In this document: in pieces, positions 46,564 to 56,118 of the stretch | Position numbering within the stretch: the first letter of the stretch is position 1 | Layout of the letters: every line of letters begins with the position of its first letter | Source of the DNA: Allostella vacuolata | GTDB lineage: Bacteria; Pseudomonadota; Alphaproteobacteria; ATCC43930; Allostellaceae | Assembly (NCBI GenBank): GCA_006739055.1 | Contig: AP019702.1 | Location: 620,501 to 684,500 of the forward strand | Direction of reading: 5' to 3' | Length of the DNA: 64,000 bases | Position numbers and translations under genes: made by a program | Notes under the pieces: generated by a model | What the model saw: the letters and a program-made list of their open reading frames with translations, nothing else | Databases searched by the model: none | What the model was told of the DNA's origin: nothing

Positions 46564-47928
46564 TCAGGCGGCGGCCCGGTCCCGGGCCGCCCAGGCGAAG
46601 CCCTCGCCCACCGTCTCGGCCAGCCCGTCCACGTCGGCCTCGGTCATCGGGGTCGACAGGGCGCCCGACAGGTTGGGGGTCAGCAGGTAGCCCGCCTCCA
46701 GCAGCCAGGGGTGCAGCCGGGCCATCAGCGCCTTCTCGGCATCGGTCGGGTAGGACGAGCGATAGTCGCTGACCGGCCGGTCGTGGGGGTGGATGCGGAA
46801 CATCGATCCCATGCCGGTCACCTGCGCCGGCATGCCGGCGCGGCCGATCGCGTCGGCCAGCCCCCGGCGCAGCCGGTCACCCAGGCCGTTCAGGCGGTCG
46901 TAGGCGGCGGCATCGAGCTGCCGCAGGCTGGCGAGACCGGCCGCCATCGTCACCGGGTTGGCGGTGAAGGTGCCGCCGTGCGGCACGGCCGCCTTGCCCG
47001 GGCGCACATCGAACATCGCCATGATGTCGCGCCGGCCGGCGACGGCGCCGATCGGCAGGCCGCCGCCGATGATCTTGCCGAGCGTCACCAGGTCGGGCTC
47101 CAGGTCCCAGAGCGGGTGGGCGCCCGCGTGCGACAGGCGGAAGCAGATGATCTCGTCCACGACCAGGACGATGCCGAGCCGCCGGGTCGTCTCGCGGATC
47201 GCGGCCACGAACTCCCGGCTGGCCGGCACCAGGCCGACGCGCGAGGGCAGGGGGTCGATCAGCAGGGCGGCCAGCCGGTCGCCATGGGCCTCCAGCAGCC
47301 GCACCGCGGCCACCGGGTCGTTGAAGGGGATGACCACGGTGTCGCCCAGCACGGCGTCCGGCGTGCCGCGGGCGTACTTGGTGCCGGCCGGTGCGCCGTC
47401 CCCCCAGTCGCCGGGCCGCGAGTCGAGGCTGACCTCCACATGGTCGTAGCTGCCGTGATAGGCGCCCTCGATCTTGGCGATCGCCGGCCGGCCGGTATAG
47501 GCGCGGGCGGCCTTGATCGCGCTCAGCACTGCCTCGCTGCCGCTGTTGGAGAAGCGGATGGTCTCCAGCGCCGGTGCGCGCGCGCAGATATGCTCGGCCA
47601 GGTCCACCTCGACCTCGGTCGGCAGGCCGAAGCTGATGCCGCGCGCGGCCGTCTCGGCGACCGCGGCGACGATCGCGGGGTTGGCGTGGCCGTGGATGGC
47701 CGAGAAGAAGTTGTTGGTAAAATCGACGATTACGTTGCCGTCCACGTCGACAATGCGCGATCCTTGCCCATGCGCGGCATAGGGGGGATGCGGATGCATG
47801 AAGATGGTGGCCCGGGTGCTGCCGCCGGGCATCACTTCGAGCGCCCGCTCGAACAGGGCCTGCGAGCGGGCGGTGGAGTTGCGCCGGAGCGGCGCCGCGG
47901 CGGGGGTGGCATCGAACTTGCTGCTCAT
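46564..47928 (-). CDS. Class III aminotransferase (glutamate-1-semialdehyde mutase-like)
   Basis: 454-residue PLP enzyme. GSEAVLSAIKAARAYTG, GAYHGSYDH, VDEIICFR and the PLP Lys in TLGKIIGGGLPIGA are in order, and HGGTFTANPVTMAAG is typical of the GSA-aminomutase branch. It is unlikely to be the haem-pathway HemL: it sits beside a polyamine-type importer rather than housekeeping genes, and many paralogues act on amines or beta-amino acids. ATG at 47928; the open frame extends upstream but outside homology. Divergent from the importer. Confidence 0.85.
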   Translation of the reverse strand: MSSKFDATPAAAPLRRNSTARSQALFERALEVMPGGSTRATIFMHPHPPYAAHGQGSRIVDVDGNVIVDFTNNFFSAIHGHANPAIVAAVAETAARGISFGLPTEVEVDLAEHICARAPALETIRFSNSGSEAVLSAIKAARAYTGRPAIAKIEGAYHGSYDHVEVSLDSRPGDWGDGAPAGTKYARGTPDAVLGDTVVIPFNDPVAAVRLLEAHGDRLAALLIDPLPSRVGLVPASREFVAAIRETTRRLGIVLVVDEIICFRLSHAGAHPLWDLEPDLVTLGKIIGGGLPIGAVAGRRDIMAMFDVRPGKAAVPHGGTFTANPVTMAAGLASLRQLDAAAYDRLNGLGDRLRRGLADAIGRAGMPAQVTGMGSMFRIHPHDRPVSDYRSSYPTDAEKALMARLHPWLLEAGYLLTPNLSGALSTPMTEADVDGLAETVGEGFAWAARDRAAA

Positions 47929-47966
47929 CGGCGGCTCCGAGCGAAGGTGACCGGACCGTGAATCCC

Positions 47967-47977
47967 ATATCAGATAT
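47967..47977. promoter_or_regulatory. Short perfect dyad in the aminotransferase/importer control region
   Basis: ATATCAGATAT is a perfect 5-bp inverted repeat around a central A, in the 108-bp gap between two divergent genes and one of the few AT-rich spots there. A regulator such as the LuxR protein at 51929 could bind it, but this is only a guess. Confidence 0.25.
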
Positions 47978-48036
47978 CGCCCGCCTCCAACCATGGCCCC
48001 CGGCGCGTTCCGGCGGGAAATCCGCGGGAGGCCGGC

Positions 48037-49098
<1,062 letters not shown>

Positions 49099-49170
49099 GT
49101 TTCGCAAACGAGGTTCGTCCCGGGCGCCGGCCGGCTTCGGCCGCCGCCCACGCCCTGAAGGAGAGAAGCG

Positions 49171-50190
49171 ATGCGCTTGACGAGACGTGAATTGCTGGCG
49201 ACCGGCAGCGCGCTGGCGGCCGGCCTGGCCGCCCCCGGCATCCTCCGCGCCCAGGGCGTGAAGGAGATCCGCATGATCGAGGCCGGCGGCAAGTCCGGCG
49301 ACTCGATGGAGCCCTACATCAAGCCCTTCACCGAGGCGACCGGCACCAAGGTGGTGCGCGAGAGCCCGAACACCTTCGGCAAGCTGCGCAGCCTGGTCCA
49401 GGCCGGGCAGACCAACATCTGCCTGTTCGAGGCGGGCAGCACCTCGATGGAGCAGGCCAAGGCCCTCAACCTGATCGAGCCGCTCGACTGGGACGCGATC
49501 CAGCCCGAGGCGATGTACCCCGAGGCCAAGGACCCGATGGGCTTCGGCTGGCAGTACTACTCGACCCTTATGGCCTGGCGCAGCGACGCCAAGGCACCGA
49601 AGAACTGGGCCGACTTCTTCAACACCAAGGACTTCCCCGGCAAGCGGACGATGCAGGACCGCCCCTACGGGCTCGTCTTCGCGTTGCTGGCCGACGGGGT
49701 GCCGGTCGACAAGCTCTATCCGCTCGACGTCGACCGCGCCTTCAAGGCGATGGACCGGATCAAGAAGGACGTCGCGATCTGGTGGTCGGCCGGCGCCCAG
49801 CCGCCGCAGCTCCTGAAGGACAACGAGGTCCAGTACGCGGTGTCCTATTCCGGCCGCGTCGCCGGCACGCCCGGCATCGACTACACCTACGAGCAGGCCA
49901 TCCTCGACCTGGCGTACCTCGTGGTCCCGAAGGGCGCGAACAAGGCCGACAAGGCGGCCGCCATGCGCCTGCTGCGCGAGTTCAGCAAGCCCGCCCTGCA
50001 GCTGGAGGCCGCCAAGATCATCTCCTACACTGGCCCCAGCCCCGCCCTGCCGGCGATGCTGCCCAAGGATCGGCTGGCCGAGTACCCGACCGTCCACCGC
50101 GAGAAGCAGGTCATCCACAACGTCAAGTGGTGGTTCGACAATGCCGACATGATCGAGAAGCGCTGGCAGCAGTTCAAGCTGAGCCTCTGA
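49171..50190 (+). CDS. ABC transporter substrate-binding protein, polyamine type, Tat-exported
   Basis: 339 residues. Twin-arginine signal MRLTRRELLATGSALAAGLAAPG. The mature part follows PotD-like type-II binding proteins (VKEIRMIEAGG, FGKLRSLVQAGQTNICLFEAGS, AVSYSGRVAG, and the end NVKWWFDNADMIEKRWQQFKL). An amine or similar cation is the likely class of ligand. An RBS aaggaga precedes the ATG. Confidence 0.88.
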   Translation: MRLTRRELLATGSALAAGLAAPGILRAQGVKEIRMIEAGGKSGDSMEPYIKPFTEATGTKVVRESPNTFGKLRSLVQAGQTNICLFEAGSTSMEQAKALNLIEPLDWDAIQPEAMYPEAKDPMGFGWQYYSTLMAWRSDAKAPKNWADFFNTKDFPGKRTMQDRPYGLVFALLADGVPVDKLYPLDVDRAFKAMDRIKKDVAIWWSAGAQPPQLLKDNEVQYAVSYSGRVAGTPGIDYTYEQAILDLAYLVVPKGANKADKAAAMRLLREFSKPALQLEAAKIISYTGPSPALPAMLPKDRLAEYPTVHREKQVIHNVKWWFDNADMIEKRWQQFKLSL

Positions 50191-50223
50191 ACGACATCCG
50201 GGCCTGAGCCAAGGGGAGGATCG

Positions 50224-51042
50224 ATGCGGATCGGACGGAACGCCGGCAGCTACGTGGTGCCGCTGCTGGTGCTGATGGTGGTCGCGTTCGACGTGCCGAT
50301 CCTCCTCATGCTGGCCCAGAGCGTGCTGAGCCCGCACCCCACCGTCGCCCACTGGGCCGAGTTCACGGAATCGCCGATCTATTTCCGGGTGCTCGGCAAC
50401 ACCTTCCAGATCGCGGTGATCACCTCGGCGGTGTGCGGGCTGATCGGCTATCCGCTCGCCTACTGGATGCGCGGGCTGGGCGGGCGGGCCCAGCTCGCCG
50501 TCGTCACCCTGGTGCTGTTGCCGTTCTGGATCAGCATCCTGGTGCGCACCTATGCGTGGATCGTCGTGCTGGGCAACAACGGGTTCGTCAACCGCTCGCT
50601 GATCGGCCTCGGCATCACCGACCGGCCGATCTCCTTCCTCTACAACCAGCTGGGCGTCACCATCGGCACCACCAACGTGCTGCTGCCGTTCCTGGTCCTG
50701 CCGCTGTTCGCCGCCATGCTGAAGATCGACGAGCGGCTGCTGCAGGCGGCCGCCACCCTGGGGGCGCCGCGCCGGGCGATCTTCTGGCGGGTGTTCTTTC
50801 CCCTGTCGCTGCCGGCCTTCGCGGCCGGGCTGGTGCTGGTCTTCATCCTGACGCTCGGCTTCTACGTCACCCCGGCCATCCTCGGCGGCGGGCGGGTGCC
50901 GATGATCTCCAACATGCTGGACGTGCTGATCAACCAGATGCCGCGCTGGGAGCTGGCGGCGGCCATCTCGACCCTGCTGCTGGCGGCGACGCTGGCGCTC
51001 TACGGCGTCTATCGCACCATCGCCGCCCGGAGCGCGTCATGA
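50224..51042 (+). CDS. ABC transporter permease, PotB type
   Basis: 272-residue inner-membrane permease with about six hydrophobic segments. EAA-type loop LLQAAATLGAPRRAIFWRVFFPLSLPAF. N terminus SYVVPLLVLMVVAFDVPILLMLAQSV. Overlaps the next permease by ATGA at 51039. Confidence 0.92.
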   Translation: MRIGRNAGSYVVPLLVLMVVAFDVPILLMLAQSVLSPHPTVAHWAEFTESPIYFRVLGNTFQIAVITSAVCGLIGYPLAYWMRGLGGRAQLAVVTLVLLPFWISILVRTYAWIVVLGNNGFVNRSLIGLGITDRPISFLYNQLGVTIGTTNVLLPFLVLPLFAAMLKIDERLLQAAATLGAPRRAIFWRVFFPLSLPAFAAGLVLVFILTLGFYVTPAILGGGRVPMISNMLDVLINQMPRWELAAAISTLLLAATLALYGVYRTIAARSAS

Positions 51043-51836
51043 AGGCGGGTCGCCTCACGGCCCTGGTGGGCATCGTCACCCTGGTCTTCCTGGTGATGCC
51101 GATCCTGATCGTGGTCGGCATGTCCTTCTCCAGCGCCAGCTCGCTGCAGTTCCCGCCGCCCGGCCTGTCGCTGCGCTGGTACCGGTCCTTCTTCGGCGAC
51201 CCGCGCTGGGTCGAGGCGCTGGTGACCTCGACCATGCTCGCCTTCGCCTCCAGCATCGTCGCCCTGGTCCTGGGCAGTGCGGCTGCCTACGGCATCGTCC
51301 GCGGCCGCTTCCCCGGCCGCGGCTTCATCGACGCCAACTTCATGGCGCCGCTCATCGTGCCGACCATCGTCGTCGCCGTCGCCATGTACCTGGCGCTGGC
51401 CAAGGTCGGCCTGCTCGGCACCTGGGTCGGTCTGGTCGCCAGCCATGTCGTGCTGTCGGTGCCGTTCGTGGTGCTGGTGGTCGGTGTCGCGATCCGTTCG
51501 TTCGACGAGCGGATCGAGCAGGTGGCCTTCACGCTCGGCGCCTCGCGCCTGCAGACGGTGACCCGCGTCCTGCTGCCCAACCTGGTGCCGAGCCTGGCCT
51601 CGGCCTGGATCCTGGCCCTGATCGCCAGCTTCGACGAGGTGATCGTCACCCTCTTCGTCGCCGGCGTCTACCAGACGGTGCCCAAGCGCATGTTCAACGA
51701 GCTGGTGCTGGAGGTGAACCCGACCATCACCGCCATCGCCACCATCCTGATCGCCGTCAGCGTCCTCGCCATGGCCGCGATCGGCCTGATCACCGCGCGC
51801 CGCGGCGGGCTGCTGAAGACGATGATCGGGCGGTAG
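51039..51836 (+). CDS. ABC transporter permease, PotC type
   Basis: 265-residue permease: first helix ALVGIVTLVFLVMPILIVVGMSFS, segment WYRSFFGDPRWVEAL as in PotC proteins, and EAA loop IEQVAFTLGASRLQTVTRVLLPNLVPS. Last gene of the PotA-D-B-C-type operon. Confidence 0.92.
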   Translation: MKAGRLTALVGIVTLVFLVMPILIVVGMSFSSASSLQFPPPGLSLRWYRSFFGDPRWVEALVTSTMLAFASSIVALVLGSAAAYGIVRGRFPGRGFIDANFMAPLIVPTIVVAVAMYLALAKVGLLGTWVGLVASHVVLSVPFVVLVVGVAIRSFDERIEQVAFTLGASRLQTVTRVLLPNLVPSLASAWILALIASFDEVIVTLFVAGVYQTVPKRMFNELVLEVNPTITAIATILIAVSVLAMAAIGLITARRGGLLKTMIGR

Positions 51837-51928
51837 GCCGTTCCGGGAACCGGCAGTCCGCCATCGCCATCGATCCAGAAACGAGATAGGATTTATGCCA
51901 TAATTTTAATCCATTGAGAGATCGAGCC

Positions 51929-53065
51929 GTGCCTTCGTTGCCGACAGACCGACTGGAAGGGCTGATCGTCGGCCTCTACGACGCGGCACTCGACGGCGAG
52001 CGATGGTCGTCCGCATTCGCCGAGATGCGGGGCCTGGTCGATGCCGAAACTTCGATCTCCAGCATCGTCAATCCGACCCGGGGCGAGGTTCACCTGCTCG
52101 CCAGCAACGCGCCGGAGGCGTTCCTTCGGGGCTATCAGGAAACCTGGTGGCCCAAGGATCTGTGGATGATCGAGGCGGCCCGCCGGGCGGGGCGGATCTC
52201 GGTCGGGTCCGAGATGGTGCCGGATGCCGAGTTCGTCCGGTCCGAGGTCTTCAACGAGCTTGTCCGGCCGACCTCGGACGTGCGCGACGTGCTCGGCATC
52301 GTCTTCGACATCCAGGGATGGCGCGGCGTCGTCGGCCTGCACCGGACGGTCGCCGGCACCTTCGGGCAGGCGGAGAAGCAGATCGTCGGGGCGCTGGTCC
52401 CGCACCTCGTGCGGTCGCTGGACGTGACGCTGCGCTTCGAGGAGCTGGCGAAGCTGAACCGGGCGAGCCAGGCTGCCGTCGATGCGTTCGCCTTCGGCGT
52501 CGTCATCGCGGATGCCCGATGCCGGGTGATGATGATGAACCGCTTCGCCGCCGAGATCCTGGCGCAGAAGGACGGCCTGTCCGGCGGTACGACGATCCTG
52601 CCGATCACCGCGGAACGCCCGGCGGACACAATGCGGCTGCACCGTCTCGTCGCCGGGGTCAGCGGGCCGGCCAGGGAGGCGGGCGGGGCGCTGCGGGTGG
52701 CCCGCCGCGGCGGCCGGCCGGATCTGGAGCTGCTGGTGAGCCCGCTGGCCGGGCAGCGGGCGCATTTCTTCAACGCGCCCAGGCCCGGGGCCATGCTGAT
52801 CATCCAGGATCCGCAGCGGCTGCCGGTGCCGCCGGCGCGCATCCTGCGCGACCTCTACGGGCTGACTGCGGCCGAGGCCGAGATCGTGATCGCGCTGGCT
52901 GCGGGCCACACCCCCGAAGAGGTGGCCGAGGCCCGGCAGGTGGCGGTCTCGACGATGCGCACGCAGCTGCGGTCGATCCTGGCCAAGACCGGCGCCGGAC
53001 GCCTGACGCAGCTGGCCCGCATGATCGCCAGCCTTCCGGGCCTGCGGGAGGCGGGGCGGGGGTAG
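51929..53065 (+). CDS. LuxR-type transcriptional regulator
   Basis: About 378 residues. The C-terminal helix-turn-helix is LTAAEAEIVIALAAGHTPEEVAEARQVAVSTMRTQLRSILAKTGAGRLTQLARMI. The N-terminal 300 residues form a sensor region with a PAS-like part (AAVDAFAFGVVIADARCRVMMMNRFAAEIL); no known ligand motif. GTG at 51929 has a purine-rich run upstream; a TTG at 51914 in frame is the alternative. Preceded by an unusually AT-rich stretch, and a candidate regulator of the adjacent importer and aminotransferase. Confidence 0.82.
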   Translation: MPSLPTDRLEGLIVGLYDAALDGERWSSAFAEMRGLVDAETSISSIVNPTRGEVHLLASNAPEAFLRGYQETWWPKDLWMIEAARRAGRISVGSEMVPDAEFVRSEVFNELVRPTSDVRDVLGIVFDIQGWRGVVGLHRTVAGTFGQAEKQIVGALVPHLVRSLDVTLRFEELAKLNRASQAAVDAFAFGVVIADARCRVMMMNRFAAEILAQKDGLSGGTTILPITAERPADTMRLHRLVAGVSGPAREAGGALRVARRGGRPDLELLVSPLAGQRAHFFNAPRPGAMLIIQDPQRLPVPPARILRDLYGLTAAEAEIVIALAAGHTPEEVAEARQVAVSTMRTQLRSILAKTGAGRLTQLARMIASLPGLREAGRG

Positions 53066-53113
53066 GCCCCGTCCTGCTGCCCACAACCGCGCGGCCGGTC
53101 CGTTGCGGTTGGC

Positions 53114-53501
53114 TCAGGCGCTTTTTGTCTTCCCCTGGATCAGGGGCAGGTCCAAGGCCACCCGATCATAGGCCACTTTTGGCCGGATCCGCCCTCGCGG
53201 ACCCCGTTCCAGTTCGACCAGCCCATAGCCTGCCATGGTCCGCAGGGTCCGCGACAAGTTGGACTTCGCCCGCCCGGTGAGGAGCGATAGTTCATCCAGC
53301 GATCCCGGTGACTGTTCCGCGATTACACGCAACAGCTCCCGATTCCCCGCCGAAAGGATCTTCGCAAACGATTCCGTCGACGTGAACCAGACCTTCGGTT
53401 CGTCCGGCAGGATGCGCCGCTCGCCGCTCGCCGCTCGCCACTGCCATGGTGCGGGCCTTCATGTCCTCGTAGCTGGCGATGCCGACTTTCAACGTGGTCA
53501 C
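53114..53501 (-). pseudogene. MarR/HTH-like DNA-binding protein, frameshifted by a 7-bp tandem duplication
   Basis: Reading from a GTG at 53501 gives TTLKVGIASYEDMKARTMAVASGER, after which the frame is lost. The rest (ILPDEPKVWFTSTESFAKIL through LLTGRAKSNLSRTLRTMAGYGLVELERGPRGRI) continues one frame over to 53114. The break is at three tandem copies of GGCGAGC (plus-strand 53419-53439); with two copies the protein would be a continuous 126 residues. It follows a TumE-like gene with a GTGA overlap, as in the antitoxin-like HTH partner of that family. Broken or switchable. Confidence 0.8.
53419..53439 (-). repeat. Heptanucleotide tandem repeat, three copies
   Basis: GGCGAGC three times on the minus strand inside the HTH gene, followed by GGCGC. 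Gain or loss of one unit shifts the frame by seven bases; loss of one restores the HTH reading frame. Confidence 0.9.
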
Positions 53502-53812
53502 ATGCTTACTCCCCTGTCGCGCAAGACCTTCTCGACGAGCCGCCAGAAATCAGCGAGCAGGCTTGCTGCATCCTCGTACTCGTATGGCCCGACCTGATGG
53601 AGGTGATGGCGATGGTCCTGGGGATCGCCTCGCTTGCGTGGGGGCACCGGATGAGCGTTGTCGAATCCGACCAGCCGCTTGCCGTCCGGCCCATGGAGGG
53701 TCAGCGAATAGTTGATGCCGTGCGGCTTGGCCGGAGAAGGCGGGACGCGCGAGACGACGAACCGAACCCAGTGGCCACCCTCGGGATCGACGACGCTCCA
53801 TTCACTATGCAG
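53498..53812 (-). pseudogene. TumE-like (DUF6516) toxin-type protein without a standard start codon
   Basis: An open frame of about 104 codons begins after a stop at 53815-53813 and reads EWSVVDPEGGHWVRFVVSRV, then INYSLTLHGPDGKRLVGFDNAH, DHRHHLHQVGPYEYEDAASLL and DFWRLVEKVLRDRGVSM. The FDN...DHRHH core and C-terminal helix fit TumE-like proteins. There is no ATG, GTG or TTG before the conserved part; only CTG at 53812 is available, so the gene may have lost its start. Its stop overlaps the HTH gene's GTG. Confidence 0.6.
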
Positions 53813-53830
53813 TTATCACTCTAGGATAAC
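53812..53830. promoter_or_regulatory. Dyad upstream of the TumE/HTH pair
   Basis: GTTATC and GATAAC are perfect complements with a 7-bp spacer, overlapping the 5' edge of the TumE-like frame. It is where an autoregulatory operator of a toxin-antitoxin pair would be expected. Confidence 0.4.
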
Positions 53831-53989
53831 ATATGCAATCGGGTCCGCAGGATCTGCGCCGATGCGGTCTCGCACCTCGGCACCTCCCCGCTTGCGCGCC
53901 ACCCTCGGGCTGACGAATGATGGGTTGGTCGTATGATCGGGCCCCGGAATCCACGGGCGCCCGCCTTTCCGCACCCGAGGAATCCCGCC

Positions 53990-55144
53990 TTGAGCAACGC
54001 CAGCGCCGCCCGGCCCGCCGTCCCTGCCATGCGCATCACCGCGCTCACCGTCTTCATCACCGACATCCCCGTTGTCATCAAGCGCCGGCACGGCTCCGGC
54101 GATGTCGAGGGCTCGGTGCGCAACGCCATCGTCAAGCTGGAGACGGATGCCGGCATCACCGGCTGGGGCGATGCCGCGCCGTGGTCGGTCTTCACCGGCA
54201 CCGTCGAGGCGGTGGCGGCCGCCCTCCACGTCTACCTGCGCCCGGTGCTGGTCGGCGCCGACCCGACCCGGATCGCGGCGCTGATGGACGATGCCGACCA
54301 TGCCGTGGTCGGCCATCCCGAGGCCAAGGCGGCCATGGAGATGGCGCTGTTCGACATCGTCGGCCAGGCGTCCGGCCTGCCGGTGGCGGAACTGCTGGGC
54401 GGCCGCTGCCGCGACTCCATCCCGCTGTCGTTCTCGGTCGCCGACCCGGACTTCGACCGCGACATGGCGATGGTCCAGCGCCTCTACGGCGAGGGGCTGC
54501 GGCTGTTCAAGATGAAGACCGGCTTCGCCGGCCACGCCGTCGACCTGAAGCGGATGGAGCGCTTTCGCAAGGAGATTCCGGCCGATGCCGAGCTGCGCAT
54601 CGACTACAATCAGGGCATGGCCGCCTACGACGCGATCCGCCAGCTGCGCGACGTCGAGGCGTTCAAGCCGACCTTCATCGAGCAGCCGGTGCCCGGCCAC
54701 CAGCGCGCGGCACTGGCGGAGATCACGCGCGCGCTCGACACCCCGGTCCTGGCCGACGAGAGCGTCTTCACCGCGACCGACGCCCTGACGGTGGCGTCGG
54801 GCCGCATGGCCGACCTGGTCAGCGTCAAGATCATGAAGCATGGCGGCATGATGGCCGGCCGGCGGATCTCCGCCATCTGCGAGGCGGCCGGCATCGCCTG
54901 CTACGGCGGCGACATGTTCGAGACCGGCATCGCCCACCTGGCCGGCACCCACATGATCGCGGCCACCCCCAACATCTCGCTCGGCTGCGAGTTCTACCAG
55001 GCGACCTATTTCCTGGAGCGCGACCTGCTGGCGGAGCCGTTCCCGGTGAAGGACGGCCGGGTGATCGTGCCGACCGCGCCCGGCCTCGGCATCCGCGTCG
55101 ACGAGGATCGCGTCCGCCACTATGCGGCCGAAACCCTGGAATAG
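53990..55144 (+). CDS. Enolase-superfamily enzyme (mandelate racemase/muconate lactonizing type)
   Basis: About 384 residues. The muconate-lactonizing pattern is complete: K-x-K in LFKMKTGF, metal ligands Asp in RIDYNQG, Glu in FIEQPVP and Asp in LADESV, and the second-side Lys in VKIMKHGG. It will abstract a proton alpha to a carboxylate (racemisation, cycloisomerisation or dehydration). TTG at 53990 is preferred because CGAGGA lies nine bases upstream; ATGs at 53933 and 54029 are alternatives. It ends 13 bp from the converging rlmH. Confidence 0.86.
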   Translation: MSNASAARPAVPAMRITALTVFITDIPVVIKRRHGSGDVEGSVRNAIVKLETDAGITGWGDAAPWSVFTGTVEAVAAALHVYLRPVLVGADPTRIAALMDDADHAVVGHPEAKAAMEMALFDIVGQASGLPVAELLGGRCRDSIPLSFSVADPDFDRDMAMVQRLYGEGLRLFKMKTGFAGHAVDLKRMERFRKEIPADAELRIDYNQGMAAYDAIRQLRDVEAFKPTFIEQPVPGHQRAALAEITRALDTPVLADESVFTATDALTVASGRMADLVSVKIMKHGGMMAGRRISAICEAAGIACYGGDMFETGIAHLAGTHMIAATPNISLGCEFYQATYFLERDLLAEPFPVKDGRVIVPTAPGLGIRVDEDRVRHYAAETLE

Positions 55145-55157
55145 ACGGCGCCCGCGC

Positions 55158-55613
55158 TCACTCCCGGTGGTACGGGTGCCCGGTCAGGATGGTGTGGGCG
55201 CGGAACAGCTGTTCTGCCAGCATGGCGCGGGCCAGCAGGTGGGGCCAGATCATCGGCCCGAACGAGAGCAGCAGGTGGGCGCGGGCGCGCAGGGAATCGG
55301 CCAGCCCGTCCGCCCCGCCGATGATGAAGGCGAGGTCGCCCGTGCCCTCGTCGCGCCAGCGGCCGAGGCGCTGGGCGAAATCCTCGCTCGACAGCACCCG
55401 GCCGCGCGGGTCGAGCGCCACCAGCACGGCGCGCGCGGGAATGCGCGCCGCCAGCAGCGCCTCCTCGCGCGCCTGGCGATCGCTCGCGGCGGCCGCCTTC
55501 GCCTCCACCTCGTGCAGGGTGACGGGCCAGGGGACGCGGCCGGCATAGTCGGAGAAGAGGGTAGCGGTCGGCCCGGCCCGGGCGCGGCCGACCGCGATCA
55601 CATGGATGCGCAT
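55158..55613 (-). CDS. rlmH: 23S rRNA (pseudouridine1915-N3)-methyltransferase
   Basis: 151-residue SPOUT methyltransferase. FIIGGADGL is the AdoMet-binding trefoil-knot loop, and the C-terminal LARAMLAEQLFRAHTILTGHPYHRE is diagnostic of RlmH. It modifies helix 69 of 23S rRNA. Last gene of the rplU-to-rlmH string, 73 bp after rsfS. Confidence 0.95.
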   Translation of the reverse strand: MRIHVIAVGRARAGPTATLFSDYAGRVPWPVTLHEVEAKAAAASDRQAREEALLAARIPARAVLVALDPRGRVLSSEDFAQRLGRWRDEGTGDLAFIIGGADGLADSLRARAHLLLSFGPMIWPHLLARAMLAEQLFRAHTILTGHPYHRE

Positions 55614-55686
55614 CGTCCGTCCGGCCGCCGGGGCGCGGCCGGACGGCGACCGGGATGCGGTTCCCGCCCGCCGGGCGGGGCCAGCC

Positions 55687-56118
55687 TCACGCCGTCGCCG
55701 CCTCGGCGGCCGGAGCCGCGGGCAGGTCGACGCCCCACATCTTTTCCAGGTTGTAGAAGGTGCGAACCTCCGGCCGGAAGAGATGGACGATGATGTCGCC
55801 GGCGTCGAGCAGCACCCAGTCGGACTGGGCCAGCCCTTCCAGCGCCACGCGCCGGATGCCGTACTCGATCAGCTTGAGGCGCAGGTTCTCGGCCATGGCG
55901 GCGACCTGGCGGGTCGATCGCCCGGTGGCGATGACCATGAAGTCGGCGATGGTCGACTTGCCGGCCAGCTCGATGACGACGATGTCCTCGGCCTTGTCGT
56001 CCTCGAGCGATGCCCGGGTGAGTTCCAGCAGGTTCCGGTCGGGTTCGCTGGAAACGGGCTTGGGGCGTCTTATGGTGCTACCTCCTGTTGGGCGCGATTC
56101 GCCAATGGTGCCGGGCAC
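55687..56118 (-). CDS. rsfS: Ribosome silencing factor
   Basis: Blocks DDKAEDIVVIELAGKSTIADFMVIATGRS, GLAQSDWVLLDAGDIIVHLFRPEVRTFYNLEKMW identify RsfS, which binds L14 and blocks subunit joining in starvation. The only standard start ahead of the domain is GTG at 56118, inside nadD and without a usable Shine-Dalgarno site. An AGGAGG at 56086-56081 is instead spaced seven bases before an ATA (56073-56071) that overlaps the nadD stop as ATAA. If ATA is used the protein has 128 residues; with GTG, 143. Confidence 0.9.
   Translation of the reverse strand: MPGTIGESRPTGGSTIRRPKPVSSEPDRNLLELTRASLEDDKAEDIVVIELAGKSTIADFMVIATGRSTRQVAAMAENLRLKLIEYGIRRVALEGLAQSDWVLLDAGDIIVHLFRPEVRTFYNLEKMWGVDLPAAPAAEAATA

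Noticed and set aside
53506-53801. Two small minus-strand frames (53506-53694 and 53550-53801) with standard starts
   Set aside because: Translations are Arg/Ser-rich without family features; the third frame of the same strand encodes the recognisable TumE-like sequence.
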